Assembly: GCA_022827625.1 (NCBI GenBank)
Contig: JAJEIE010000004.1
Location: forward strand, 123,702-187,701
Source: Candidatus Poribacteria bacterium
Lineage (GTDB): Bacteria; Poribacteria; WGA-4E; WGA-3G
Direction of reading: 5' to 3'
DNA length: 64,000 bases
Part shown: positions 17,788 through 28,500 of the stretch, piece after piece
How the letters are laid out: every line of letters begins with the position of its first letter
How positions within the stretch are numbered: position 1 is the first letter of the stretch
Translations under genes and position numbers: made by a program
Notes under the pieces: model-generated
Seen by the model: the letters and a program-made list of their open reading frames with translations, nothing else
What the model was told of the DNA's origin: nothing
Databases searched by the model: none

Positions 17788-18966
17788 ATGACAGTATACG
17801 AAGGATTACCACGCGCCGTGCCTGAAGATGTAGGCATGTCAACATCGCGACTCGAACGCATCGCACCCGTCATGCAACGCTGGGTGGACGATGGAAAAAT
17901 CCCCGGCGCACTCACAATGATAGCCCGTGAAGGCAGGCTCGTCCATTTTGAAAAGTTTGGCACCCAAGATGTCGCTACCGCCAAACCGATAGAATTTGAC
18001 ACCATCTTCCGCATCTACTCGATGACAAAGCCGATCACCAGCATCGCTGTCATGATGCTCTATGAGGAAGGGCATTTTCAACTCGGTACACCCGTCTCTG
18101 AATTGATTCCCGCTTTCAAAGACATGCAGATTTATACGGAAGGGGGTGCGGATATTGTTGACGCAGAAACCGAGATGACAATAAAGCATCTGCTCACACA
18201 CACCTCCGGGCTTATCTATGGCGGAGACGGGGATCATCCCATTAATCAGCGATACAGAGATGCGAATTACTACCGCGGCGACCTCGCATACATGGCAAAC
18301 GAACTTGGGAAGATTCCACTCTACCACGATCCGGGTGCCGCGTGGAATTACGGGATGTCTACCGATGTCCTCGGTTACCTCGTAGAGGTCGTATCCGGTA
18401 TGCCGTTTGAGGAATTTTTGAAAACCCGTATTTTTAATCCCTTGGGGATGAACGACACCGCTTTCTCAGTACCAGACGAGAAAGCCGATAGGTACATGAC
18501 CTTATATGAACCTACAGAAGACGGTGGCATTCAGGTGATTGAGAGTGCGCCGGTTTCAAGCGGACCCCTGAGCTTTTTCCACTCCGGTGGTGCTGGGCTG
18601 CAGTCAACCGCTGCGGATTATCTCCGATTCTGTCAGATGTTGCTCAATGATGGTGAACTTGATGGCGTACGGCTCCTCGGACGAAAAACCGTTGAACTCA
18701 TCAGGGTGAATCACATCTCCGACGATTGGCAACCCCTTGAAAGAACAGGTTGTGGTTTCGGACTCGGATTCGCTGTCGTCACGGATGTCGCTGACACGCA
18801 CAGTCTCGGTTCTTTAGGGACTTACAGTTGGGGCGGTCTCGCAAGCACAACCTTCTGGATCGATCCTGTCGAAGAATTGATCGGGGTTCTCATGACCCAA
18901 TTGATTGGCGATTCTCCATTCCACGCCCAATTCCGCGTGCTAACTTATCAGGCAATTACAGATTAG
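17788..18966 (+). CDS. Family VIII esterase/beta-lactamase-like hydrolase (paralogue 3)
   Basis: A 392-residue hydrolase closely related to paralogue 2, with S78-M-T-K81, YGMSTDVLGYLVEVVSGMP and W348-G-G all conserved. No signal peptide. The ribosome binding site TAGGAG precedes the ATG. The ThuA-like gene begins 41 bp downstream, so the two may share a transcript. The triplet of paralogues with separate repeat-filled gaps suggests duplication followed by retention for different substrates, which is inference. Confidence 0.9.
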   Translation: MTVYEGLPRAVPEDVGMSTSRLERIAPVMQRWVDDGKIPGALTMIAREGRLVHFEKFGTQDVATAKPIEFDTIFRIYSMTKPITSIAVMMLYEEGHFQLGTPVSELIPAFKDMQIYTEGGADIVDAETEMTIKHLLTHTSGLIYGGDGDHPINQRYRDANYYRGDLAYMANELGKIPLYHDPGAAWNYGMSTDVLGYLVEVVSGMPFEEFLKTRIFNPLGMNDTAFSVPDEKADRYMTLYEPTEDGGIQVIESAPVSSGPLSFFHSGGAGLQSTAADYLRFCQMLLNDGELDGVRLLGRKTVELIRVNHISDDWQPLERTGCGFGLGFAVVTDVADTHSLGSLGTYSWGGLASTTFWIDPVEELIGVLMTQLIGDSPFHAQFRVLTYQAITD

Positions 18967-19006
18967 ACCTGATCTGCCTCACCGAACCGCAAGGAAAGTT
19001 AAAAAA

Positions 19007-19618
19007 ATGAAAATTGCAGTTGTAACCGGAGAACACGGATTTCAGGAAAAACAGTTTGACGCAGTTTTTGAAAGTATGGAAGGGCTTCAGTTCGTCCGAG
19101 AAGACCTCGACGACTTCGTAGAAGACCCAAACCAGAAGGACTACGACACCGTTGTCTTTTACAACTTCCACCGTCCCTATCCAACGGAGGCACAAGCACG
19201 TGCCATCCTCGGCATAACCGAACGCGGGCAAGGAATGGTCATCTTGCATCACGCCATCCTCGCTTTTCCAGAATGGGATGCCTATTCCGAAATGTGTGGG
19301 ATTCACGACCGGGATTTCGGATGGTATCCGCGGCAGACACTCCAAGTACAGATCGCTGATGCAAATCACCCAATTACCGAAGGACTTACCGATTGGGAAA
19401 TGGGTGACGAGACCTATACCATGGCATCTGCTGGTGATGATAGTTCAATCCTGCTAACAGTTGATCATCCCAACAGTATGAAGGTTCTCGGCTGGGCGCG
19501 TGAATACGGGAATTCCCACATCTTCTGTTTCCAAAGTGGACATGACGATGTTACCTTCTCTAATCCGAACTTCCGGGAAGTGCTCCGCCGTGGTATTCAG
19601 TGGTGTGCGAAGGCATAA
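19007..19618 (+). CDS. ThuA-like domain protein
   Basis: A 203-residue protein with the ThuA/glutamine-amidotransferase-like flavodoxin fold: MKIAVVTGEHGF at the start, YDTVVFYNFHRP, then GQGMVILHHAI, and the closing GNSHIFCFQSGHDDVTF...FREVLRRGIQWC. ThuA proteins are tied to trehalose or other sugar utilisation, and relatives abound in planctomycetes; the exact reaction is unknown. It has no signal peptide. The following epimerase gene overlaps its stop codon. Confidence 0.88.
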   Translation: MKIAVVTGEHGFQEKQFDAVFESMEGLQFVREDLDDFVEDPNQKDYDTVVFYNFHRPYPTEAQARAILGITERGQGMVILHHAILAFPEWDAYSEMCGIHDRDFGWYPRQTLQVQIADANHPITEGLTDWEMGDETYTMASAGDDSSILLTVDHPNSMKVLGWAREYGNSHIFCFQSGHDDVTFSNPNFREVLRRGIQWCAKA

Positions 19619-20781
19619 TGGAGGACCAAAGTGTGGAAACTCATCCCAAAATATGTTTAAAAAAAGGGCTTCATCAGTCCAGATGGACTTGGGGACCGAT
19701 GTTCCATATCGGAATAACAGGTCTGCTTCTCTTACTTTCGACAATATTCACAAATACAGATAGGGGGAAAGCGATGGCGCAAACACGATACGCAGTCAAT
19801 GGAAAAAAGGTTGATGTCCTTGGGTCAAAATACGACGTTTACACCCTACACCAAGAAGGAAAAGCCTTCGCCGAGATTGTACCCGCACTCGGAAATAACT
19901 GTTATGTTTTTAAAGTGGCAGACGGAGAGACATGGATTAACCTCATAGATCCACCACCCGATCTCGCTACATTGGAAGAACATCCAACCGCTTACGGGAA
20001 TCCGATACTGTTCCCATTTCCGAATCGGATACGGAACGGCAGGTGGCAATTCGAGGGAGAAACCTATCAATTTGACAAGGCACCCGAATCGCCAACGACA
20101 ATCCACGGCTTACTCTTGAACCTACCCTATCAGGTGGACAAGCACGCCGCTGATGAAAACGGCGCGACGTTGATATGCTCACTCAATTCTCAAGATTTTC
20201 CAGATGTCATCCGCCAGTTTCCGTTCCCTTTCACAATTGAAATTACCTATACCCTCAAAGACGCGGTACTAACGATGGGGATTTCCATCAAAAACACAGG
20301 CGACCGGAATATGCCGATGGGATTCGGTATCCATCCCTATTTTAGTACGAACTTGACCGGAACAGCCGATGCGTCACAAGCACTGATTACCGTTCCTGCT
20401 GCGAAGTATTGGGAATTGGACGATGTCCTCGTCCCAACCGGTAAGCAGAACGATGTCACAGGGACGCTTGATCTCCGCAGTGGACAGCCCTTCGGCACAC
20501 TGAAACTGGATCATGTCTTTACGGATGTACAACTCGTTGAAGGTGTAAGTCGATGCCGCATTGAAAATAAAGACACCGGACATACCCTGGTGATGGAGTC
20601 GGATGCGATATTCAGAGAACTCGTCGTCTACACACCACCCGGTAGGGATGCTATCTGTTTTGAACCTTATACGTGCCCAACAGATGCCATCAATTTAGAG
20701 GCAAGAGGTATCCCCGCAGGTGTAATTGTGCTTGCCCCAGATGAAACCTTCTCTGGAACCGTTCGCTTTCTGCTACAGTGA
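19618..20781 (+). CDS. Aldose 1-epimerase family protein
   Basis: A galactose-mutarotase-like protein interconverting sugar anomers. Family features are NPILFPFPNRIRNGRW, the catalytic-type His in TTIHGLLLN, the second conserved His in GFGIHPYF, and a late Glu in CFEPYT. The start is uncertain. ATG 19618 overlaps the ThuA stop and would give a hydrophobic segment (HIGITGLLLLLSTIF), perhaps an anchor or signal. ATG 19774, with AGGGGG before it, gives the bare enzyme. The overlap with ThuA suggests a shared sugar-processing role. Confidence 0.87.
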   Translation: MEDQSVETHPKICLKKGLHQSRWTWGPMFHIGITGLLLLLSTIFTNTDRGKAMAQTRYAVNGKKVDVLGSKYDVYTLHQEGKAFAEIVPALGNNCYVFKVADGETWINLIDPPPDLATLEEHPTAYGNPILFPFPNRIRNGRWQFEGETYQFDKAPESPTTIHGLLLNLPYQVDKHAADENGATLICSLNSQDFPDVIRQFPFPFTIEITYTLKDAVLTMGISIKNTGDRNMPMGFGIHPYFSTNLTGTADASQALITVPAAKYWELDDVLVPTGKQNDVTGTLDLRSGQPFGTLKLDHVFTDVQLVEGVSRCRIENKDTGHTLVMESDAIFRELVVYTPPGRDAICFEPYTCPTDAINLEARGIPAGVIVLAPDETFSGTVRFLLQ

Positions 20782-21707
20782 TGAGAATTACCGTCCTACT
20801 GTTTTTACCAATTTTGCTCGCGTTTACGGAGCCGTGTTTAGCAGTCCGTCAAGGAACAGCCACCGCTGAGGTCTTTATCAGACGCTATACGCAGTCCGAT
20901 GACTTTGGAAGACTCGCCCTCTGGCACGAAGCCGCCGCAGAATGCCTTAAACGCATCTCTATCCCAATGAACGAGATTGCGCACGAATACTATAGACGAA
21001 ACGGATACAAGAAATGGGCAGCGCGAGCAAAGAAGGAGGCGCAGGAAATTCAGGAACAGTATCAGTTTCACCGCACGCGCGCCGAAATCGCTCAGCAGCA
21101 GTCTGTAGGAGGGATTTCTAATCCCGACTCCCTTTCGGTGCTGGATACCGAATCCGAGAATATCAAAAAATTCATCGCGACATGGCTACCTCGCTATCCC
21201 AATCGGTTCTACGAGTTTGGCATCTATCCGACTTTTTTCAGAAAACAACGGGAGATGGCGGAGCAGAGAGGCGATTATGTGAAAGTGTTGCATCTTGAAG
21301 CCGATGCAGCGGAGATGTGTGCGACACAATACGAAAAGATTCCAATTGCTTATGGACTTAGCAGCTACGAAAAACACCGAGACGCATATCGTCAATACGC
21401 TTCATATCTCCGAAGCCTCGCACAGCAAGACCCCAAGGCATTACCGTTAGAAATAGACAAGGGCAGACAGATATTGGATTCACTTGTAACGCAGATTGTT
21501 CCTTCTCGGCAGAAAGCGGCGGCAGTCCTTCAGGTCGCAAACTCGGATCCACGTATCAAAACCGCTTTAGCAGGTCAACGCGCCGTTCACGCCTATCCCA
21601 CTTTTCAAGGATTCGCGTGGATAGTCAATTTCTCTAATCACAGTCGAGGAAATATCGTGACCGCAATTATTGACGAAGAGGCTGCCAAAGTCTTGAACGT
21701 ATTTTAA
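20778..21707 (+). CDS. Exported hypothetical alpha-helical protein
   Basis: A 309-residue protein with a signal peptide (about 1-22, LLFLPILLAFTEPCLA). The remainder is charged and largely helical (KKWAARAKKEAQEIQEQYQFHRTRAEIAQQQ), somewhat TPR-like in texture but without a clear repeat. I recognise no family. It starts at GTG or ATG (20778/20781), overlapping the epimerase stop, so it is translationally coupled to it. Confidence 0.7.
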   Translation: MMRITVLLFLPILLAFTEPCLAVRQGTATAEVFIRRYTQSDDFGRLALWHEAAAECLKRISIPMNEIAHEYYRRNGYKKWAARAKKEAQEIQEQYQFHRTRAEIAQQQSVGGISNPDSLSVLDTESENIKKFIATWLPRYPNRFYEFGIYPTFFRKQREMAEQRGDYVKVLHLEADAAEMCATQYEKIPIAYGLSSYEKHRDAYRQYASYLRSLAQQDPKALPLEIDKGRQILDSLVTQIVPSRQKAAAVLQVANSDPRIKTALAGQRAVHAYPTFQGFAWIVNFSNHSRGNIVTAIIDEEAAKVLNVF

Positions 21708-21747
21708 CCTAACGGAAGTTCGATAGAAAACAGAGGAAATTTTTATT

Positions 21748-22920
21748 GTGAATATAAAGAGAATTATAACCGCCCCGTTTGTATTGACAATTGCTGCTTT
21801 GGTTGTTGTGTTTTCCGGTTGTCAAAGGGTGGACCCGATGATGCCTAATAATGAAATGCCTCAGCTGGCGATTGATGAGGAGATTTCTATCGGTGTTGTT
21901 GTAGCACTCACGGGGCGACACGCCGAACCTTATGGATTCCCAATGCTACGCGGCTTTGAATTGGCACAGGAAGAGATTAACAACCTTGGCGGTGTAAATC
22001 TCTCGTTTATCACTGTGGACGATCAGAGCACGCCAGACGGGGCGAAGGCAGCCGTACAGGACCTGGTAGACCAAGGCGTACCGGCTATAGTCGGACTCGC
22101 TATCTCCACGCATCTTAAAGAGGCGGCTCCAATCGCACAAGCAAATAAGGTCATAGCTTTCAGTTCGGTCTCCTCTGCTGCCGGTTTGAGCGGGATTGGG
22201 GATTTCATCTTCCGCACCAGTCTCGCCACAAATATAAGTATTCCGAGTGGTTTGATGGTGCTTCAGGAGAAACTCGGCTATGAAAAAGTGGCACTGATAT
22301 ATGATGAGATTGATGTCTATTCCACAAATAGCAACGAAGTGCTCAGAGCAGCACTTCAGGTAAACGAGATTGAGATTTTGACTGAAGAAACCTTCCAAAC
22401 CGGCGATACCGATTTTTCTGCGCAATTAACCAATATCATGGACATGGCACCTGACGCACTCTTTATCTCCGCACTCTCACAAGAAATAGCCGGGATTATC
22501 GCAGAAACATCCGATGTCGGTTTTCCCGATTCTATTCACGTTATTGCTCCGGATCTAAACACGCATGAAGTCCAAAAAGCAGGCGATGCCGCCGAAGGCG
22601 CAATAGCTTTTATTGGATGGTCTAATATATCTGATGCACCCGGAAACCGAGCCTTCGTTCGGAATTATCGGGCGAAATATGGTATTGAACCTAAACCTTG
22701 GTCTGCACAGTCGTATGCAACGCTTCATGTTCTCGCCAATGCAATTAAGATGGCGCAATCGACAGATTCGACCGCTATTCGCGATGCACTTGCACAAACA
22801 ACGGATTACCCCACAATTTTAGGCAGGTTGGGTGATTTCTCTTTCGATCCGAATGGAGACGCATTATACGACCAGATTCTAATGGTCGTCAAGGACGGAA
22901 AACTTCAGTTCTTTGAGTAA
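21748..22920 (+). CDS. ABC-type substrate-binding lipoprotein (Peripla_BP_6)
   Basis: A 390-residue periplasmic-binding protein of the branched-chain amino acid/amide type. A signal peptide ends in the lipobox VFSGC (Cys near 25), so it is predicted to be a lipoprotein. The fold is marked by SIGVVVALTGRHAEPYG at the start of lobe 1, FSSVSSAAGLS and GYEKVALIYDE. It starts at GTG. No permease or ATPase genes lie nearby, so it either serves a distant transporter or acts as a sensor. It is closely related to both halves of the next protein. Confidence 0.9.
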   Translation: MNIKRIITAPFVLTIAALVVVFSGCQRVDPMMPNNEMPQLAIDEEISIGVVVALTGRHAEPYGFPMLRGFELAQEEINNLGGVNLSFITVDDQSTPDGAKAAVQDLVDQGVPAIVGLAISTHLKEAAPIAQANKVIAFSSVSSAAGLSGIGDFIFRTSLATNISIPSGLMVLQEKLGYEKVALIYDEIDVYSTNSNEVLRAALQVNEIEILTEETFQTGDTDFSAQLTNIMDMAPDALFISALSQEIAGIIAETSDVGFPDSIHVIAPDLNTHEVQKAGDAAEGAIAFIGWSNISDAPGNRAFVRNYRAKYGIEPKPWSAQSYATLHVLANAIKMAQSTDSTAIRDALAQTTDYPTILGRLGDFSFDPNGDALYDQILMVVKDGKLQFFE

Positions 22921-23043
22921 TCCAATGTGTTGTTAGAAAACTAAATCGCGCTGCTGATTGTCAGTTTTCGGTTGACAATAACTTCCAATCATGAAACAAT
23001 AGGCACAGGTTAAGTTTTTCATTAAAAAATAAGGGGTATTAAC

Positions 23044-25278
23044 ATGAATATAAGAAAGATCGTAACATTCACTTTTATAGTGGCAACTGTTGCTTTAGCA
23101 GTTGGGCTTTCCAGTTGTGACAGAATGGCACCGATGGTGCCTGATACCGAAATGACGCCGACGACGGATGTAGGAATTCCCATCGGCGTTGTCGTGTCAA
23201 TGACGGGGAAAGATGCCGAACCGTATGGACTTCCGATGCAACGCGGCTTTGAGCTGGCGAGAGAAGAGATTAATATGCTCAGCGATGCAAACCTCACGTT
23301 TATCACTGCAGACGATCAAAGCAGTGAAGAGGGGGCAATTGCAGCCGTCCAGCAATTGGTGGATCAAGGCGTACCCGTCATCCTCGGGATTGCTATCTCG
23401 GATTACCTCGAAGATGCTTTTCCGATTGCGCAGGAGAATGGCGTAGTCGCTTTTAGTTCGGTTTCTTCCGCTGCAGGTTTGAGTAGCATTGGCGATTATG
23501 TCTTCCGCACAGGTCTTGCCACAAATATAATGATTCCGAGTGGTGTGATGATTACTCACGAGGAGCTCGGTTATGAGAAAGTGGCACTGATATATGATGC
23601 CGAGGATACCTACTCCACAAGTAGCAACGAAGAGATAAAGAAAGCGCTTGGGGCGAGCGGGGTCGAGATTCTGGCTGAGGAAACCTTCCAAACCGGGGAC
23701 ACCGACTTTTCTATGCAGTTAACCAATATCATGGACGTGGAACCTGACGCACTCTTTATCTCTGCGCTATCGGTGGAGATGACGCAGGTTATCATTCAAG
23801 CCGGAGCTATGGGGATTCCCGACGCTGCGCGCCTGATTGTCCCGGATTTAACTGCAAAAGAAATCCAAGACGCAGGTGATGCCGCGAATGGCGCGATCGC
23901 TTTTGCTGGATGGACGGCGTTGTCTAACATACCCGGAAACCAAACTTTTATCCAGAGCTACCAAGCGAAATACGGTATCGAGGCTGAACCGTGGGCAGCG
24001 CAGTCGTATGCGACGCTCTATATTCTCGCTGATGCGATTGCGAAAGCACAATCGGCAGATTCAGCGGCGATTCGGGACGCACTCGCGCAGACGATGGATT
24101 TTCCCACGATTTTAGGCGACTTCTCTTTTGACCCCAACGGAGAGGCGATGTATGACGCTGTTGTACTGACCGTCAAAGACGGCGGACTGCAGCTCTTTGA
24201 AGCAGCAATGCCGCAGATGACGGATGAAATGGCGAGTACGAGTCAAGAGATTCCTATCGGTGTCGCTTTAGCACTAACAGGACCCTTTGCTGAACCGTAC
24301 GGGCTTCCAATGAAACGGGGTCTTGAGTTAGCACAAGAAGGGATTAATATGCTCGGCGGCCCGAGCCTCACATTTGTCTCTGTGGACCCTCAGAGCACTT
24401 TGGAAGGTGGGATTGCAGCCGTCCAGCAATTAGTAGACCAAGGGGTCCCCGCCATCGTCGGGATTGGTATCTCAACGCATCTCAAAGAGGCTTTTCCCAT
24501 TGCAAATACAGCAGGCGTAGTCGCCTTCAGCCCAATCTCCTCTGCTGCGGGTTTGAGCAGTCTTGGGGATTATATCTTCCGTGCCGGTCTCGCCACAAAT
24601 AGAGTGATCCCCACGGGTATCATGGCAACTCAGGCGAAACTCGGCTATCAAAAAGTCGCAACGATATATGATCACACTGATGCCTATTCAACAAGTGGAA
24701 ACCAGGAGATACAAAAAGCGCTTGAGGCGAACGGTGTCGAGATCCTAACAATGGAAACCTTCCAAACCGGCGATACCGATTTTTCTCAGCAGCTAACCAA
24801 TATCATGGACATGGCACCTGATGCCCTTTTTATCTCCACACTCGCACCAGAGATGGTCCAAATTATCGTGCAAGCGCGCGAGATTGGTATTTCCGACGCT
24901 GTTGACATCATTGCGCTTGAAATGTCCAGAGCCGAAGTGCAAAAAGTAGGCAATGCCGCCGAAGGTGTGATAACCTTTACAGCGTGGTCCAGTCTGGCGA
25001 ACACACCCGGAAACCAAACCTTCGTCCAGAACTATCGGGCGAAATACGGTATTGAACCTGAACCGTGGGCAGCACAGTCGTACGCAACGCTTCACATTCT
25101 TGCTAACGCGATTGCAACCGCACAATCGGCGGATTCAGCCGCGATTCGGGACGCACTCGCACAGACGATGGACCTCCCGACAATATTGGGCAATTTCTCT
25201 TTCGACCCCGACGGCGAAGCGATATATGATCCGATTGTGCTCATCGCTAAAGACGGTGAACTTCAGACTTTTGAGTAA
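23044..25278 (+). CDS. Double-domain substrate-binding lipoprotein (two Peripla_BP_6)
   Basis: A 744-residue lipoprotein (lipobox LSSC near residue 25) carrying two complete substrate-binding domains in tandem, at about 40-385 and 395-744. Each begins with IPIGV.(V/A)..TG and contains ISSAAGLSSLGDY-like and ETFQTGDTDFS segments. The usual family member has one domain of about 350-390 residues, so this is an internal fusion by duplication. It lies 123 bp after the single-domain paralogue. No cognate permease is visible. Ligand unknown. Confidence 0.9.
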   Translation: MNIRKIVTFTFIVATVALAVGLSSCDRMAPMVPDTEMTPTTDVGIPIGVVVSMTGKDAEPYGLPMQRGFELAREEINMLSDANLTFITADDQSSEEGAIAAVQQLVDQGVPVILGIAISDYLEDAFPIAQENGVVAFSSVSSAAGLSSIGDYVFRTGLATNIMIPSGVMITHEELGYEKVALIYDAEDTYSTSSNEEIKKALGASGVEILAEETFQTGDTDFSMQLTNIMDVEPDALFISALSVEMTQVIIQAGAMGIPDAARLIVPDLTAKEIQDAGDAANGAIAFAGWTALSNIPGNQTFIQSYQAKYGIEAEPWAAQSYATLYILADAIAKAQSADSAAIRDALAQTMDFPTILGDFSFDPNGEAMYDAVVLTVKDGGLQLFEAAMPQMTDEMASTSQEIPIGVALALTGPFAEPYGLPMKRGLELAQEGINMLGGPSLTFVSVDPQSTLEGGIAAVQQLVDQGVPAIVGIGISTHLKEAFPIANTAGVVAFSPISSAAGLSSLGDYIFRAGLATNRVIPTGIMATQAKLGYQKVATIYDHTDAYSTSGNQEIQKALEANGVEILTMETFQTGDTDFSQQLTNIMDMAPDALFISTLAPEMVQIIVQAREIGISDAVDIIALEMSRAEVQKVGNAAEGVITFTAWSSLANTPGNQTFVQNYRAKYGIEPEPWAAQSYATLHILANAIATAQSADSAAIRDALAQTMDLPTILGNFSFDPDGEAIYDPIVLIAKDGELQTFE

Positions 25279-25302
25279 CCGCATCAGTGGATAGCTGCAA
25301 CC

Positions 25303-25345
25303 AGAGCCTTGTCGTCAGCCACGTGCTGATGACAGGCTCTTCGTT
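25303..25345 (+). terminator. Strong hairpin after substrate-binding genes
   Basis: AGAGCCTTGTCGTCAGC pairs with GCTGATGACAGGCTCT around a short loop, with one bulge, followed by TCGTTTA. It is placed 25 bp after the stop codon at 25278. Confidence 0.65.
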
Positions 25346-25374
25346 TATCTACTAAAACCCACACCGTAACATAG

Positions 25375-25497
25375 TAGTCTGTCAACATTGAAATGAGAGG
25401 TAAATCCAGCTTGTAGTAGTGCGATTTATCGCACGTCAAAAACGGGCAATGAATTGCCCTACTACGAACAATCCATCTGTTTAGATGTGACAGACTA
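25375..25497. repeat. REPIN inside a 10-bp inverted repeat
   Basis: TAGTCTGTCA (25375-25384) and TGACAGACTA (25488-25497) are perfectly inverted. Between them at 25413-25465 is a clean REPIN. Its forward REP has stem GTGCGAT/ATCGCAC with a TT loop, followed by an 8-bp linker, and its inverted REP has stem GGGCAAT/ATTGCCC and ends in CTACTAC. Confidence 0.75.
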
Positions 25498-25553
25498 ATA
25501 GACTGTGCGTCCGTGCAATTTGAAGGTCTGCCTGCTGACTGCCAACAGCCATT

Positions 25554-28500
25554 ATGAGATACTTTAGCGTCTTATTCATAGCGGTCCTGCTGCTAAGTGC
25601 AGCCCGCAGCGAAGCCGCTCCAGAGAACCCATCTTTAGTCGATAGGTTTGTAACCCCGGCTCATGTTACACCCGGTGAACTCTTGATCCGTTTGACACCC
25701 GCGGCAGCGGCAGATGTTGAGCGGTTACACGCCAAGGCGCCAATCGCTGCGATGCACCTACAACATGAAGTGGAATCACTACATCCACTGTTCCCTTACC
25801 TCGCACACCCTTCACGCAATCCAAATCTGAAGCGGATCTATCTGTTGCGTTTCGCTCTTGATGCCCCGCTTGAAACGTTGAAAGCCGCTTATGAACAGAG
25901 CCCTTTTGTTGAGGCTGTCGAGTATAATTACCTCCGTCCGACGCTGGCAGACGCTGTTTTTCCAAACGATCCCAAATACCCTGAGCAGTGGAGTCTGCCA
26001 CTCATGAAACTCCCGCAAGCCTGGGCAATTGAAAAAGGGAATCGGGAGGTCGTGATTGCGATCATCGACTCTGGGATTGATTACAGACACGATGACTTGG
26101 CATCTAAAGCGTGGATAAACCCCGACGAGGTTCCAGATAATGGGCTCGACGACGATGGCAACGGTTACGTTGATGATATCTACGGTTGGGATTTTACCGA
26201 CGCACCCAACTTACAAGCCGAGGGTGATTACATTGAAGGCGATAACGAACCAATTGATGAAAGCGGACACGGCACACACGTCGCTGGTATTGCTGGCGCG
26301 ATGCCTGATAACGGCATCGGTATCGCCGGGGTCGCTTGGGAATGCCCACTGATGGCGATACGTGCCGGACTTTCACTCGGGGGCAGCTCACGAATGCAGG
26401 ATGACGACTCCGCCGCCGCGATCGTTTACGCCGCCGACAACGGCGCAAGCGTCATTAACATGAGTTGGGGCAGTGAACACCGCTCCTTCGTTATTCAAGA
26501 CGCCATCAATTATGCCTATGCACGCGGCGTGGTATTGGTCGCCGCTGCGGGCAACTCCCAAAAACCGGAGGCAATTTTCCCCGCTGCCTACCGCAAAGTC
26601 ATCGCTGTCGCGTCTACCGAGCAGAATCAGCAGCGGTTCTATCAATCTAATTTCGGTGCTGCTATAGACATCGGTGCCCCTGGCAATGTAATCCTGAGTA
26701 CACAGATTAATAACCAATATCGGCTACTTACAGGAACCTCGATGGCTTCCCCACATGTCGCTGGCGTTGCGGCGCTGATGCTCGCCAAGCGACCTGGACT
26801 GACACATGAAGAAGTCCGACATATACTCATCAATACGACCGATCCAGTCCATCGCGAAGATAGTGATGAATTGGACGAGAGATTCGTTGGCGCAGGCACT
26901 ATCAACGCCGAACGCGCACTCCTCGCCAGCGGCATATTGCAAGCGCGCATTCTTGCACCCGAGACCAATAGCGGCGGCGCAGATGCTATTACCGTCGTCG
27001 GCACCGCTGGTGGCTATAAGTTCCGCTCGTGGCAACTCAGTTATGGGGCATCTACTGTCCCGACGGAGTTTACGCCTTTTACGCAACCTTCTGTCGCACA
27101 AAAAATCGGTGAGACGCTTGCTGTCTGGGATACCGCAACCGTCCCTGAAGGCATCTACACCGTTCGCTTAACAACAACGGCTACAGATGGACAAGAGACA
27201 CACGACCAGGTTGTGTTGAGCGTCGATCGCACACCTCCGCATATTCTTTCCCTGACTGCAACAGAAACGCTTTACGGGGAGCGCGGGCTTACGGTTTTCA
27301 CATGGGCAACAGACGACATCACGCAGAATACCCTCTATTACCGCCGAAAAGGCAGCCTCGCCCCGTTTGCACCTATTACGACGACTGACCTCGGTGTAGA
27401 ACACCTCCTCTCTTTAGGCTTGGAGACCGGGATTTACCAGTTCTTTGTTGAAGCGGAGAATACGACGAACCTCAAGGCACGGGAAGACAACGCCGGTGCT
27501 TTTTATCTTATTGATGTCGTCGGGGGATATGTTTCACCAAGTGGATTCATTGAAAAACCTCTCGACATCCCACCGCTCCACATCGCAAGCGTCACATCCG
27601 ACTTCGATGCCGACGGGTTACTGGAAATCGTCGGGAGTCCACTCGACTTAGGGAATGGAACCGACACCGACCTACAGACCGCTATCCTCGCAATCTATGA
27701 ACGGCTGCCGACCGGTAGATATGCGTTAGCACACACTATTGAAAGCGTAGATGGACTCTCTAATCTCGAAAAGTTCATCCCATGGGCGGTAGGGGACACG
27801 GATGGTGACGCCCTTCTTGAAGTCCTTGCTACCGACGATGAACGGACCTTCCTCGTTGAGAGCACGGTACCCCGCGGATACCCAAACCGAATTATATGGG
27901 AATCCCCTTTTCTTTCCGGCGGCACTATCGCTGATTTAGATCGTGATGGACAAAAAGAGATTATCGGCGCGGATAACAACAACGATCGACTCCTTGTTTT
28001 TGAATATGACCCTGCCGTAAACGCTCATGTCGAAAAAGCCGTATTGGTCAACGAGTCCCCGGGTTCTAATGTCTTCGCTCAGACATTTGCTATTGCAGAT
28101 TTCGATGAAGATGGCAGAACAGAATGGGTGGCGGGCGATAGCGAAGGTGAACTTTTTCTTTATGAATCCACCACGATCAGCAATACCTTCCGCTTGGAAT
28201 GGCAGGCGCAGCTGCCACTCAAGGACATCACCCAATTCGTTTCCGGCGATCTCACTGGAGACGGCAAACCTGAATTTGTGGTCGGTGGACTCCTCTCGTT
28301 ACCGAATCTTTCGTCGTCGGGTCCGCTTATCTGGAAATTCTTTGTTTTTACACACACACCAAACGGTTATGCCGTGCTATCGAATGGAACCCGTGAAGCC
28401 GCTGTCGCTATCGCTCCACACCGACTGAATGGGAACAGTCTCGCCATCGCGGATCTGGATCGAGACGGTGCCAATGAACTCATTGTCGCTACGTATCCGA

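Noticed and set aside
15112..18966. Antibiotic-resistance beta-lactamase cluster
   Set aside because: The third motif is WGG as in family VIII esterases, not KTG, so resistance is not supported.
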